In this document: in pieces, positions 20,856 through 31,554 of the stretch | Layout: the number at the start of each line of letters is the position of its first letter | How positions within the stretch are numbered: the first letter of the stretch is position 1 | Source: Diplocarpon mali | Taxonomy: Eukaryota > Ascomycota > Leotiomycetes > Helotiales > Drepanopezizaceae | Reading direction: 5' to 3' | DNA length: 64,000 nucleotides | NCBI GenBank assembly: GCA_024741835.1 | Contig: JAENRP010000001.1 | Location: 248,001 to 312,000 of the forward strand | Program-made: the position numbers and the translations under genes | The notes under the pieces: generated by a model | What the model saw: the letters and a program-made list of their open reading frames with translations, nothing else | Told to the model about the DNA's origin: nothing | Database searches by the model: none

Positions 20856-21282
20856 TGGGACTGGGATCTCCTCGGGACGGGGACATTCTCGGGACGGGGA
20901 CTCTCTCGGGACGAGCTCAGACTCTGCCGTACCGGTGTGTGCACTCGTCCTGGCAAGGTCAGCGCCTGGCCCTTATCTCGGCCCTTCACCCTGATCGTCA
21001 CCCTCACCCTCAGCTTCACCTTCCTAAAGCGGCCGCCGCATCATCCCCCGTCCCGTCCCGTCCGGTCTCCTTTCTACGTGTGCGTGACGGTACATCGGAC
21101 GATCCACCCGCACCGGGGCACCATGCACCGTCGCATTCAACTCTATGCGTCTGACCCCGGGACTCGGCGTTGTGCCTGCAGCCTCGGTCCGCGCTCCGCC
21201 AATCCCCACGCCCCGATTGCACACCGGGTGGAATAGCAGGAGACGCTAATATGTGTGTGTATGTGTGGATGTATATTACGTG

Positions 21283-21430
21283 CATACATGCATATATATA
21301 TATATATATACATATATACAGACCCACTTGCATCTGTCAATACATCCATCTATCCATCCATCCATCCATACATACATATATACATACATATATACATACA
21401 TATATATATACATATACACATACCCACTGA
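21283..21430. repeat. Compound microsatellite (TA/CATA/CATC)
   Basis: Runs of TATATA, then CATC tetramers, then TACA/CATA units. Tyrosine/isoleucine/histidine-rich open frames across it are repeat artefacts. Confidence 0.9.
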
Positions 21431-21933
21431 CATCCATCCATACATAGACGTACATGGACGTGCATATACCGATACCCAAAGGCGAGATCAAGTCGCGAGG
21501 ATTCTTCTCTCATTGGCCAGGAACCGACTGTACTACACCCCCAGACTACGGACCCCACACGCGTGACAGGACAGGGAGGGAAAGCCAGAGTCAAGAGTAG
21601 AAGCGGAAAAAAGGCAAAAAGAAAGAAGGAAAAGAGATGAAATAAAATAAAATACCCGCGCTTGCAGCTAGCCCAGCACTAGTAGTAAGATGCTAGCCTG
21701 ATCTGCCCCCCTCGGCAAAAGGTCCAATCCACGGGCTCGACGCTATCAGCAGATACCGCTCTCCTTATCCGACCCCAAGCTAAGGGTCTACCGAGGTGCC
21801 GCACTGCCCTTGTTCCCAGACGGCGATACAGAAAACACACGCACACACGCACATATAAGGGCCGACTCCCACTCCATCCCCAGATGTCGTCGATTCCTCC
21901 AACCATCCTCGGCGGCGACGAGCCCGAGTCACT

Positions 21934-23947
21934 ATGGGTACGTTGCATCTTCTCCTGTCGCGTCGAGCTTGTCGCGTCGAGGAAATAGAGGCGATGCATT
22001 CGTTGGCCGACGCATCAGCTAATCATCCCCAGCAAACATCGCGCTTGACGCCAACACCACCCTCCCGGGCACGGGCAACGACCACGATGCCCACCTCGAT
22101 CTCGCGGGCAAGCACTCCTTCGTAGCCACCGACGGCGAGCGCAAGTCCGTCGGCGCCCACGTCGACGAGCCCACGGAAGAGGAGCGCCACACGCTCCGCC
22201 GCATCCCCGGATCCGTCCCCTCCATCGCCTACGCCCTCTGCTTCGTCGAGCTGGCGGAGCGGGCCTCGTACTACGGCGTCCAGCCCCTGATCGGGAACTT
22301 CGTCAACAGGCCGCTCCCCGTCGGCGGCAATGGCTACGGAGCCCCCAAGAAGGGCAGCCAGGACACCGCCGGGGCGCTGGGCATGGGCACCGTCAAGGCG
22401 AGCGCCGTCGCGCAGTCCTTCAACATGCTGGTCTACGCGCTGCCAATCTTCTTTGGCTGGCTGGCCGATACCAGGACGGGTCGGTACCAGATGGTGTTCT
22501 GGGGCGTCGTCGTCTGCGGGGTTGCCCACGTGCTGATGATTGCCGCCGGGGCGCCGCACCTGCTGGCCAACGGAGGGGCCAAGGGCCCGTACTTCATCAG
22601 CCTCTACATGCTGGCTATCGGTGCTGGTAGGTGAGATGCGCCGCCTGGAGATGGCCCCGGACTGACCCATCGTGCCCAGCCATGTTCAAACCCTGCATCT
22701 CTCCCATGCTCCTCGATCAGATGAAGGAGACCAAGCTGACCCGCCGGACCCTCTCGACCGGCGAGGAGGTCATCGTCGATCCCGAGGCCACCACCGAGCG
22801 GGTGATGCTGTGGTTCTACCTGATGGTCAACATCGGCGGCTTCTTCAACGTCGCGACCAGCTACTCCGAGAAGTATGTGGGGTGGTGCTTGGCCTTCGGT
22901 CTGCCCTTGGTCGTGTACCTGCCCCTCCCCGCTCTCCTCGTGTTTCTGAAGAGGCGCCTGGTCATCAAGCCACCTGGAGGCAGTGACCTAGGCAACGTCT
23001 TCAAGATTCTTGGCATATGCTTCAACCGGGGAGGATTCGTCAAGATGTTCCGGCGGAACGGAGGGTTCTTCGAGGCCGCCAAGCCCTCGGTCATCGCCGC
23101 CTCGGGGAAGCCCAAGGCTGTTCCCTGGAACGATCAGTTTGTCGACGACGTCCGCCGGGCGTTCTTGGCCACCGGCATCTTCATGTTCTTCCCCATCCAG
23201 AACATCAACGACAACGGTCTCGGTGGGGCTCAGTCGGCCCTGACGACCATGCTCAAGACCAACGGAGTGCCGAACGATGTCATCAACAACATCAACCCCT
23301 TTGCCATCATCATCTGCGCACCGCTCCTCAACTACGTCGTCTACCCGTTCCTCCGGAGGCGCAACATCCACTTTGGAAACATCGCCCGCATCACGACGGG
23401 TCTGGCGCTGTCTTCCATCGGCGCCATCGGCTACACCGTGCTCAACCACTACGCCTACAAGCTCGGTCCGTGTGGAGATCACGGTACGAGCAGCACCTGT
23501 GTCGACGCCGACGGGAACGCCCTCGTCGCCCCCATCACCATCTGGTACACCGCGATCCCGGTCGGGATCGGCGGAATCTCCGAGCTGTTTGTCAACATTC
23601 CCGCCTACGGAATGGCCTACTCCATGGCACCCAAGAACATGCGCGGTCTCGTGTCCGGTATGAACCTGATGTCCTCCGCCATCGCGTACGCCTTCGGTCT
23701 CGCCTTCTCTGGGCTCATCAAGGATCCCTACCTCACCTGGGTCTTCGGCGCACCGTCCATCATCGGCTTCGTCGCGGCTGCGCTCTTCTGGTGGCTGTAC
23801 CGCGATCTCAACCACGACGAATACGACCTCAGCGACAACGACTACGAGAAGAAGACGCAGGAGGACGAGCAGGCGAGGGAGACTCCTAGTCGGGGCGAGA
23901 GCGTGGACGCGAAGAAGGGGCTGAGGGATGAGGAGACGCTGCCCTAG
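21934..23947 (+). CDS. PTR2: Proton-coupled oligopeptide transporter, POT/PTR2 family
   Basis: Plasma-membrane importer of di- and tripeptides driven by protons. Exons are 21934-21937, 22033-22626 and 22680-23947, giving 621 residues. The frame of exon 2 requires a phase-1 first exon, which the four bases ATGG before a GTACGT donor supply; the product starts MANIALDANTT. An in-frame ATG upstream (21884) would give the wrong phase. Signatures: CFVELAERASYYGVQPL (the ERxxYYG type motif of helix 1), FFGWLADTRTGRY (loop 2-3), FYLMVNIGGFFNVATSY (the PTR FYxxINxG motif region), MFFPIQNINDNGL and YTAIPVGIGGISELFVNI. About 12 membrane helices are visible, with a charged C-terminal tail (NDYEKKTQEDEQ). 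Substrate range is not deducible. Nitrogen regulation is known for yeast PTR2 but not shown here. Confidence 0.93.
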
Positions 23948-24610
23948 AGCCATGGTATTTGAGTTGCATGCGTAGACCTAGACCTAGACCATCTGGACCA
24001 TGCGTAGACCTAGACCTTTGGTTGACGCGGTGATGCTGTGATACCTTTGATTCCGAGGGAAGAGTGTGTGGCTCTGGTTGAGCTGGCTACGGTGCTGCGA
24101 CGGAGTTGGATTTTCTGATCTCGGCTTGGAAGAGCCCTAGCAGACGAGACGAACCATCTCCTCGCGTGCAAGTGCAGTACTCGGAATTTCCCGCCACCCC
24201 CCCTTGCGTCGACAGTTTTTGGTCTCTTGTCTTATTTCTGCTCGGAATTCCAACCTGTCTGTCGTCTGCGACGTCATCTTGACATCAGCCATCTCTTTTC
24301 TCCTGCACGGTGGTCAGAATGCTAGTCCGCCTCTAGGATACGGCCGGATAGAACGTTCTCGTGTCGAGTGCTCGGGACTCGGTAAGGGTCGGGAGGTCGG
24401 AGAGCTCGGTTGTGTTCCGTTGCAGCGGCTTAGTCAGATGATGCGGAAGACTCAAATGATCGAGAGAAGTGCGACGATTGTACGAAGCCAAGATCAGAGC
24501 GTTGGAATCCAGGCGAGCTGTAAGATGCATCAGACTCGCCAACTGCAGCCGAGGGAGCGGCGGTGGAGCGTGACCAGCCTCAGGTCGCCGACCCGCCCGG
24601 GGGAAGCCCG

Positions 24611-24643
24611 CCTCAGCCTCAGCCTCAGCCTCAGCCCCAGCAG
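24611..24643. repeat. (CAGCCT)n short tandem repeat
   Basis: Five to six hexamer copies in GC-rich non-coding DNA. Confidence 0.85.
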
Positions 24644-24946
24644 CTCCGGCGGCCCATCCGTCCGAGTCGGCGGCCGCGGCACGCGCATCGCAATCCTGCG
24701 GCCCTGTATGGGTGCCATGTCACGTGCACGCGGGACCTGCCTCGCAGCTGGGTGAGCTGACGTCGGGACCCAGCTCTCGGAGGGCGAGGAGCAGGATGAT
24801 ACCTCGCCCTTCATGGCTTCGTAGGCTTTTGGAAGGAAGAAAAAAAAAAAAGTAAGTGGNGATGAGGCGTGTCGGGGAGTCGGAAGCGAGAGGGGGGGCG
24901 TCCGGAGGGGTCGCGGCTGGGGATGGTTGGACGTGGCCGGGGGAGA

Positions 24947-25000
24947 AGGACAGGAGGACAGAAGGACAGAAGGACAGAGGGACAGAGGGACAGAGGGAAG
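24947..25000. repeat. (GGACAGA)n short tandem repeat
   Basis: About seven heptamer copies, purine-rich on the plus strand. Confidence 0.85.
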
Positions 25001-25366
25001 GATAGAGAGGCGTAGCTGATTCATGGCCATCGTTCGTCTCGGGCCGAGTTCTCTGCTCACAGCGGTGGGCCGGGGCATGCGGGACAAGCGACTGCCGATA
25101 TACAGGAATCCCCCCCGACCGGCTCTGGCACGATGTGGCGCCCTCGCGCCGGAGAGCCGGGGACGCGCCACGGGGCTGCTCCAGCTCCAGGCCTGCGTTG
25201 CGTTGCGTCGCGTTGCGTCGCGGGCGCACCGGAATGTCAACAAAGCCCTGCGCCGGCCTCGCTAAGCGCCCCCCGGCCGCAGGTCCCGAGCAGCCGAGGC
25301 CCCGCGCCCCGCGCCGACGGCTCGCCTGGCACCTCGAAATCTCCCCGCACATCCGTGTCTAGACCT

Positions 25367-25384
25367 CGCTCTCTCTCTGTCTCC

Positions 25385-25463
<79 letters not shown>

Positions 25464-25480
25464 TCTCTCTCTCTCTCTCT
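25367..25480. repeat. Compound (TC)n(AC)n(TC)n microsatellite
   Basis: Long CT run, then 12 or so CA units, then a second CT run. It lies about 100 bp upstream of the small cysteine-rich gene and is probably in its promoter or 5' UTR. Confidence 0.95.
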
Positions 25481-25583
25481 ATGCACGCGCGAGGCAGCTG
25501 CCGCGATCACTCGACACAGACCAGACAGGCCCCAGAGAAGAGCCAGAACCCCAGGTCAAGGCAAAAGGGGAGAAGCAGCGGAC

Positions 25584-26035
25584 ATGTGTGTGAAGACCAC
25601 GTGCGCGACATGCCGTAGGTTGGGCTCGCCGTCCGCCCTTCTTCCTCTCCTTCTTCCCTCTCCCTCTCCCGACCCTCGTCTCCTTCTTCCCACCTGCACA
25701 ACCTCCTCCTCCTCCTCCTCCTCCTCCTCCTCATGCGAGGCAGCCCCCGTGGTCGCAGCAGTGGATGTGGATGTCCTGACGCGGGAGGAATAGACAAGGC
25801 GACCTGGTTCGGCTGCGGATTGCACATCCCGTCCGTGCTGGATGGCATCCCCGAGGAGGAGCGCTGTTCCGTACGTCTGATGCTCTCCCCTCCTCTCTCT
25901 TTTCTCGCTTTTTACCCCCTCCCGCTGTCATGATCTCTGTTCCTGGGTGGCACGAGAGCTGACCGGAAGCAGTGCGGGCCCAAAGTCGAGCGCGACGGCA
26001 AGCAGTACCCGCCCAAGGGCGCCAGTCCGTTCTGA
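25584..26035 (+). CDS. Small cysteine-rich protein, 56 residues, three exons, possible zinc-binding
   Basis: Not visible as a single open frame. Exons are 25584-25614, 25794-25870 and 25973-26035. The introns (178 and 102 bp) have GTAGGT and GTACGT donors, TAG and CAG acceptors, and CTGAC branch-like sites before the acceptors. The joined product starts MCVKTTCATCHKATWFGCG, continues LHIPSVLDGIPEEERCSCG, and ends PKVERDGKQYPPKGASPF. Six cysteines in CxxxxCxxC, C and CxC arrangement plus two histidines suggest one or two bound zinc ions. It has no signal peptide. Similar short proteins with WxGCGxHxPSV occur in filamentous fungi as far as I recall; their function is unknown to me. Intron 1 contains a (CTC)n tract. 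It converges on the flavin oxidoreductase gene. Confidence 0.72.
25702..25732. repeat. (CTC)n microsatellite inside intron 1 of the small cysteine-rich gene
   Basis: About ten CTC trimers. On this strand it provides a pyrimidine-rich stretch upstream of the CTGAC branch-like site and TAG acceptor. Confidence 0.85.
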
Positions 26036-26387
26036 CTCCTAGTGGCCGGCCCTGCGGCGGCGGCTGTTGGCGCTTGGGGGTGGATTTCGAGGCGTAGCGC
26101 GGAGTGAGATGGGATTTCGAGGTGCGGGGGTGGTTGTGAGGGCTTGGGCTGGGCTGGGCTGGGCTGGGCTGGGCTGGGCGTTGGAGTGGGAGGGGTGTTG
26201 GCTTGAGGTTGGCTTCGTTCGAGGGAATGGAGGATCGCGTTGGCCTCGCATTGATGCACGGTGGGAGGGAGGGAGTGGAGATCTGCCGTGTATGGGCGTT
26301 GGCGGTCGTGAGCATGGTATCTTCACAAGTTCGTTCCTGCGGAGACTAGTCTGCGAGGGAACTCCCTATCCATCTCGTTCAGCTGCT
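26036..26387. other. Convergent intergenic region with (GGGCT)n repeat
   Basis: About 350 bp between the stop codons of two convergent genes. It contains seven GGGCT pentamers at about 26145-26180. No gene is seen. Confidence 0.7.
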
Positions 26388-27775
26388 CTAGATCTTGCTG
26401 CCCCTGACAAACTGCCCCCGGTGATACTGCTGCGGCCATTGGACTCGGAGTCCAAGCCTATCCGCCACTCTCAGCACCCACTCGGGCTCCCGCAAGAACT
26501 GTCTCCCGATGAGGACGACGTCGGCCTTCGCCAGCCCGCCATTCTCGTCCGTAATCTCAATGGTATCACCCCCGCCCTCGACGATCTTCTTCGCCGCCTC
26601 GGCCTCGGTGATCATACCCACGGCCCCGATCAGGAGGTCCTTGATGCCCGCCGCGTGCAACTCGCGGCGGATCCGGCCCGCGATGCCAACTTGGAAGTCG
26701 TTGAACGGCGCCACGGTCTGCCGCTCGTTGTTGCCTCCGGAACTGACATCCAACAAGTCGACTCCCAGGCCAGGCAGCAGCTTCGCGAGGCGGATGGTGG
26801 AGTCCACGTCCCAGCTCTCCGCAGCGACCCCCTCCATCCACTCCGTGCTGCTGAGCCTCAACAACAAGGGCATCCCGCTGGGTATCACCGCCCTGATGGC
26901 CTGTATGACCTCCACCAACAGCCTCGTCCGATTCTCGAACGTTCCGCCGTATCGATCCGTCCGGCGGTTACTGATCGGGCTCAGGAACGAGCAGATGAGG
27001 TAGCCGTGTGCGCCGTGGATCTCGATAACATCCACGCCGGCCGCGAGAGCCCTCTTCGCACTATCCCGAAAGCCATCAATCACATCTTGCACATCCCGCG
27101 CACTCATCTCCCTCGGCTCCGCAAGGCCCTCCCCCCACGGGATGGCGCTGGGCCCCATGACGTCCCGCGGCCACCCGTTGGCCGACTCGTCTGCGAGCGC
27201 CTTCTCGCCCCTCTGCGCCAGCCACGGGGCGACGGTACTCGCTTTCCGGCCAGCGTGCGCGAGCTGGATGCCGACCTTCTGGTTCTGGGAGTGCAGGAAA
27301 TCGGCAATGCGTTTCAGCGGGCCGATTTGGGAGTCGGTCCAGAGACCGCTGTCTTCGGGGGAGATGCGCCCGTTGGGGAGCACGGAGGTGGCTTCGATGA
27401 TGGTCAGGGAAGCCCCGCGGTAGGCAAAGGCGGAGAGGTGGACGAGGTGGAAGTCGGTGAGGTGGCCGTGGGAGGCAGAGTAGGTGCACATCGGCGCCAC
27501 CCCTGGAGACAGTCAGCGTGTGCCCCCGATGGGTTTGGGGAACGAGGGGCCGTGGCTTTGAATGAAGATGCTGCCATCTGGAGATGGCAGTGGAGATGAT
27601 TGTACGGCTGGGGGGAAGGTGTCTGCTCACAGATTCGATTCTGAAAAGTAGCATCTCTGATCTTGAGGGGGGAGAAGAGAGTGGGCGGGTTTGGCTCAAG
27701 GGCAGAGCCGGCCGGAGGATCTTGGATGGGCGTGTAAAATGCAGCACCTGGCGCTGCGGTGTTTATCTTTGCCAT
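26388..27775 (-). CDS. NADH:flavin oxidoreductase, Old Yellow Enzyme family (YqjM-like)
   Basis: FMN-dependent ene-reductase fold. Two exons on the minus strand: 27775-27631 and 27502-26388, with a 128-bp intron; 419 residues. The junction restores NRIWVAPMCTYSA, in which PMC marks the YqjM-like class with its FMN-modulating cysteine. Further signatures are VGIQLAHAGRKAS, VIEIHGAHGYL (substrate-binding His pair region), SNRRTDRYGGTFENRTR and DVVLIGRQFLREPEW (phosphate-binding end of the barrel). The second loop reads YLICSFLSP where relatives usually have a His or Glu followed by FLSP. No signal peptide, so cytosolic. It probably reduces activated C=C bonds of small enones or takes part in detoxification; the substrate is unknown. 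No secondary-metabolism neighbours are visible. Confidence 0.92.
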
Positions 27776-29721
27776 GATCTCTTCTTATTATTCTGGTATG
27801 TATGGTACGTAGCAAAGAGTGGAAGCATGCTGGAAATTCAGATTTACAAGTCAACCCCGGAGGCGCCCTGGAATATGGAGATGGTGCAAGAACATGGGAT
27901 GGGAGGGGCAGCGGGTTTGACCTGACAAATCAACTCTCGGACAGCTGAAGCTTAATTCTGCCTCCCGAAGATGGCCAGCGAGGAAATGTTTGAAAGCGGT
28001 GCTTGCCGAAGCGCTAGCAGCCAGACTCAACGACATCGTGCTCGTGAACTCTTGCTCCGGCCTGCAGGTCTCTCTTCTGGCTCCTCTGGTGCTTTCGTGA
28101 AGAGAAAACAGAAACCATGCTCAATCATCTGCAAGCTGGTCAATCGTCAGCTGGGGAATGCACCTTGATGTCGGCACCTACTCAACGCATTAAGCTTCTG
28201 CGAGGTTTCCAACGCGCACTCATCTGTCGTTTTGATCTCGAGTGAAAACTCAGCTTCGAGTTTCCTCTGCGACTCTTTTCTGGCTTCTCTGAGGGCAGTA
28301 CATTCGCTCACCGAAGATTACGCCACAGTGCCTGTTCAGGTATTTCCGAGTCCCTTTCACCACTTTGCTAAGCACCTCTGGCCTTGGGAGGAAATAAGCT
28401 TTTCCATGCCATTGAAAATCCCATATCCATCGGTAGCAGTAGGCAGCATTGCAGGTCGCTGTATGACCGACGGCTAGTCCACGTGCTCGGCTGCTGGCTG
28501 CTGGCTGCCACAAATCCCCATGATCTCTTCCACAATCTCCACGCTGGTCCCATCGAGGGCTTGGTTTATGTCGACCGATAAACCCGACCAACTTGTGGAG
28601 GGGCGTCCCGACCAGCGCCGATGCGCATCTCCTGGTGTGGTTTGACGAGTGGTTGGAGGAGTGCGGCATGACTGACTGCCTGGGCAGATCCTGTCGGTAA
28701 ATACTCGCCAGACTGTCCACGCCTGCTACAGTCATCTATTGTAGTTGCGTGAGCGATGGTTTACCCCTTGCGAGAGGGGAGAATGCCTGGATATTGTGTT
28801 TTCCAGCGGTCACGACTGGACACTTCCTGGCGAGTCCTGCCAGACTATCGGAGCCAGGGGAGGATAAGCAAGACTTGAGTTCACGCGATCATACAGTCTA
28901 TTAGCTTATATAGATACACTACTCGCATTACAAGAAACAGATTGCGTGATATAGCCTTAGTATAAAGTCTATTAGCCTATATAGATATACTACTCGCATT
29001 ATAAGAAATATATTGCGTAATATACCTTAACATAAAGTCTATTAGCCTATATAGATATACTGCTCGCATTATAAGAAACATATTGCGTAATATAGCCTTA
29101 GTATAAAGTCTATTAGCCTATATACACTACTCGCATTACAAGAAACATTGCGTGATATACCTTAGCATAAAGTCTATCAGCCTATATAGATATACTACTC
29201 GCATTACAAGAAACACATTGCGTGATATACCCTTAGCATAAAGTCTATTAGCCTATATACACTACTCGCATTACAAGAAACATTGCGTGATATACCCCCA
29301 GATAGAGATCCCACGGGGATTGAGAAACGGGGTCCCGTCGCAGAGCCGTTTACTTGCAGGCAAAGGGGCGTGTCTGTTTGGTGTGAAGAGGAGAGGTGAC
29401 TGGCGTTGTCGGGGAGGCTCGCGCTTGCTTTGGCGAGCTTCTTGGGCTTGGTAGCTGGCGTGGTGTTTACTCTTGCTTGCGTCGGAGGACAGGTGGTGGG
29501 GGTGGTACGTGGTAGAGAGGGTGAAATCGACAGCTGGGACGTTCTTCCACGAGACTCCTCTCGACCTCTTAAAATCGTAGCCGGAGCGCGATGAGGATTC
29601 TACGCGTGGTGCTTTTCACGCCCTGCTCTTCTCCTTGCCTCATCCCCTGCTCCTCGCCGACACCCCCCCCAGAAGAAGAAGAAGAGAGAGAGAATGAGGC
29701 AGCAAGAGGGGAACGAGAGCA
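27776..29721. other. Intergenic region between flavin oxidoreductase and O-fucosyltransferase-like gene
   Basis: About 1.9 kb without a supported gene. It includes the presumed promoter of the oxidoreductase, the ~70-bp minisatellite and the 3' flank of the next gene. A minus-strand open stretch at about 28620-28475 ending EEIMGICGSQQPAAEHVD reads like protein but has no ATG before an upstream stop. Confidence 0.55.
28885..29300. repeat. AT-rich minisatellite, ~70-bp units, about six copies
   Basis: Unit runs agtctattagcctatataga, tatactactcgcattataag, aaacatattgcgtaatatac, then cttagcataa. Two copies lack an internal tagatata and are about 10 bp shorter. The array ends abruptly at GC-richer DNA near 29300. 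Confidence 0.92.
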
Positions 29722-31554
29722 TCACGGCCACAGACTGGCCCGGACCCTGTCCCCCTCCCCCTCGGGTCCAAAGATGACGCTGAGTGTATCCTCGAAGGTC
29801 CTGTCGCCAACTTTGGCGGTTTGGCCATGTTCCGTTTCGGCTGATGCGTCCCCCGCTGCATCGGCCTCGTCCGTCTCGGCGTCGCGGGTGCGTGGCAAAG
29901 TCGGAGCGGAGACAGCCGCGTCTCCTCTCTTCGCACTGCCGCGCCGGGGAGGCGCCTCGCGTCGCCATCTCGGACCGCGCGCGCGCACGTGCCCATCCCT
30001 CGTCGTTTTCGCAGCAGACGCGCCGCCAGTCGCCGTCTCGTCCCATTCCAGCCCCTCGCGATCCACCCTCTCGGTCACGTGCCTCCTCATCGCCACCCCC
30101 CAGCTCAGAGTACTCTCCCACCCACCCCCAAAGACACTCGACCTGAGCAAGACTTCTCCCTCGACGACCCCTTGCACATCCCACCCCATCCCGCTCCAAG
30201 CTCCCCACTCGCTCTCCATCCCCTCCCTCGCTCGCCAGCTCCCATCGACGTCCTGCACGCCGAGAAGCCGCTGCGACGTCTCAACGGACATGTTGTGCCG
30301 CGTCCGCGCCGCGGCGGTGAACGCGTCGACATCGTCATCCGTGGCCGAGGACGCCGAGGCAAAGATGACTTCGAGGTGCGAGGTGAAGGCGTGGGAGAGC
30401 AGATTGCTCTCTTGCACTGCGTACGGCGTCCACTCGGCCGCGGTGGCGTCTTCCCCCGTCCGCAGGTGCGCGCCGTAGAACAGGTTCGGCCGCACGCCCT
30501 GGGCGCCGGGCACGTCCAAGCCCAAGGCGTATTTCTCGTCCAGGGCCCAGAGCACGGCGGCGGCGACGCGACGGACGTCTGGATTGGGACGGAGCAGGCG
30601 TCCGAACGAGGAGACCAGATGCGGCGCGTCGTAGGAGAGGGGGAAGGAGAGGAGGGAGGGGGCGACGGCGATGAGGAGGGGGAGTTCAGCGGACGGCGGC
30701 GTCGGGTGCTGATCGGCAAGGTAGGCTTTGAATTCCGCGGACCAGTTCCCCGGCTGCGAGATGACGGAGCCGTTGATGAGCGAGGAGGCGGGCTCGAGGG
30801 AGGTAGGGATCAAGGGGATGGGTTTGGCGGTGGAGGGCAGGTAGAAGAGGTCGTTGATATCGGGGATGAGGGTCATTTGGGGGCAGGCGGACGAGAGGTG
30901 AGTGGTGAAGTGGGAGAGGTCGAAGAAGTGTGAGAGGGGGACGGGGGTGGCGGCTGAGGTGATGGTGTGGACATGGATCTGGGGCGTTACGAGGGAGGTT
31001 GCTTGAGGACGTTAGCCTCTTCATCTTCATCTTCTTCATCTTCTTCATCTTCATCTTCTTCTTCTTCCTCATCATCATCTTTTTCTTCATCATCATCATC
31101 ATCTTTTTCTTCATCATCATCATCATCTTCTTCTTCTTCTCCTTCTCTCTCGGAAGATGTCCACAAGAACGAGGAAAGCAAGAAACGGACATGGACACAT
31201 ACCCCCCGCTTCAATAGCAAACCTCACACAGTTCAACACGGCATTCCTCACATTCGCCACGCCCCCCGCCGGGGCCTCACACCTGAAGATCAACCCCGGG
31301 CTCCATGTCCTGCTGCGGCACAGCTGCACCAGCGTACGATTGTCGAAGCGCCCGTCAATCTCGTTGTCGTCGCGGAGCAAGTCGGCGATGAACTGGCTCT
31401 TACGGGAGGGGGGGCGGGTGCCTGAGAGGGAGGGTAGGGAGGAGGAGATGGCGTGTAGATGTGTAGGCGAGGCGAAGAGATTCAGCGCCGTGAGCAGGAT
31501 GCAGACGGAGATGACTGCGATCTTGAGGGTTGTGGGGGAGAGCATGTTGACCAT
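29722..31554 (-). CDS. Type II membrane protein with O-fucosyltransferase-like domain
   Basis: Two exons on the minus strand: 31554-31203 and 31001-29722; 543 residues. The frame fits phase 1 on both sides and joins FAIEAG to ATSLVTPQI. The start MVNMLSPTTLKIAVISVCIL contains a single hydrophobic helix (about residues 9-27) typical of a Golgi or ER signal anchor. Motifs like LIFRCEAPAGGVANVRNAVL (donor-binding start) and NLFYGAHLRTGEDA (HLR motif) resemble the GDP-fucose protein O-fucosyltransferase superfamily found in many ascomycetes as uncharacterised proteins. The last ~100 residues are charged and low in complexity. Sugar donor and acceptor are unknown. The first ATG (31554) is used; upstream there is only a GTG. 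Confidence 0.68.
31002..31202 (-). repeat. Intron filled by a GAA/GAT compound microsatellite
   Basis: The 201-bp intron of the O-fucosyltransferase-like gene has a GTATGT donor, a CTAAC branch-like site and an AAG acceptor. Roughly 31019-31143 is made of GAA, GAT and GAAGAT units in the sense strand. It is almost pure purine and lacks the usual pyrimidine bias before the acceptor. In frame, it would encode only Glu, Asp and Lys. Confidence 0.75.

Larger units (their letters stand above)
18610..21933. other. Intergenic region between NLP and peptide transporter
   Basis: 3.3 kb without a supported gene. It holds the GA tract with gap, mixed-composition DNA, an AT-richer patch at about 19960-20300, a GGGGGC run, a (TC)n run and a compound AT microsatellite. 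Long frames here are overlapping, biased and motif-free. Confidence 0.55.
23948..25583. other. Intergenic region between peptide transporter and small cysteine-rich gene
   Basis: No supported gene. It holds a duplicated catgcgtagacctagacc segment just after the transporter stop (23967 and 23999), and CAGCCT, GGACAGA and TC/AC repeats. One ambiguous base lies at 24860 next to a poly-A run. Confidence 0.6.

Noticed and set aside
22988..23953. 321-codon minus-strand frame and plus-strand 290-codon frame inside the peptide transporter
   Set aside because: Shadow frames of the transporter; biased composition.
26067..27599. 510-codon plus-strand frame across the flavin oxidoreductase
   Set aside because: It is antisense to a gene with clear OYE motifs; first part is the GGGCT repeat region.
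28475..28720. Minus-strand protein-like stretch ending EEIMGICGSQQPAAEHVD
   Set aside because: Bounded upstream by a stop without ATG, no splice partner found, no homology recognised.
29989..30933. 314-codon plus-strand frame opposite the O-fucosyltransferase-like gene
   Set aside because: Repetitive Gly/Glu/Arg composition; the minus strand has an anchor, HLR motif and coherent splicing.
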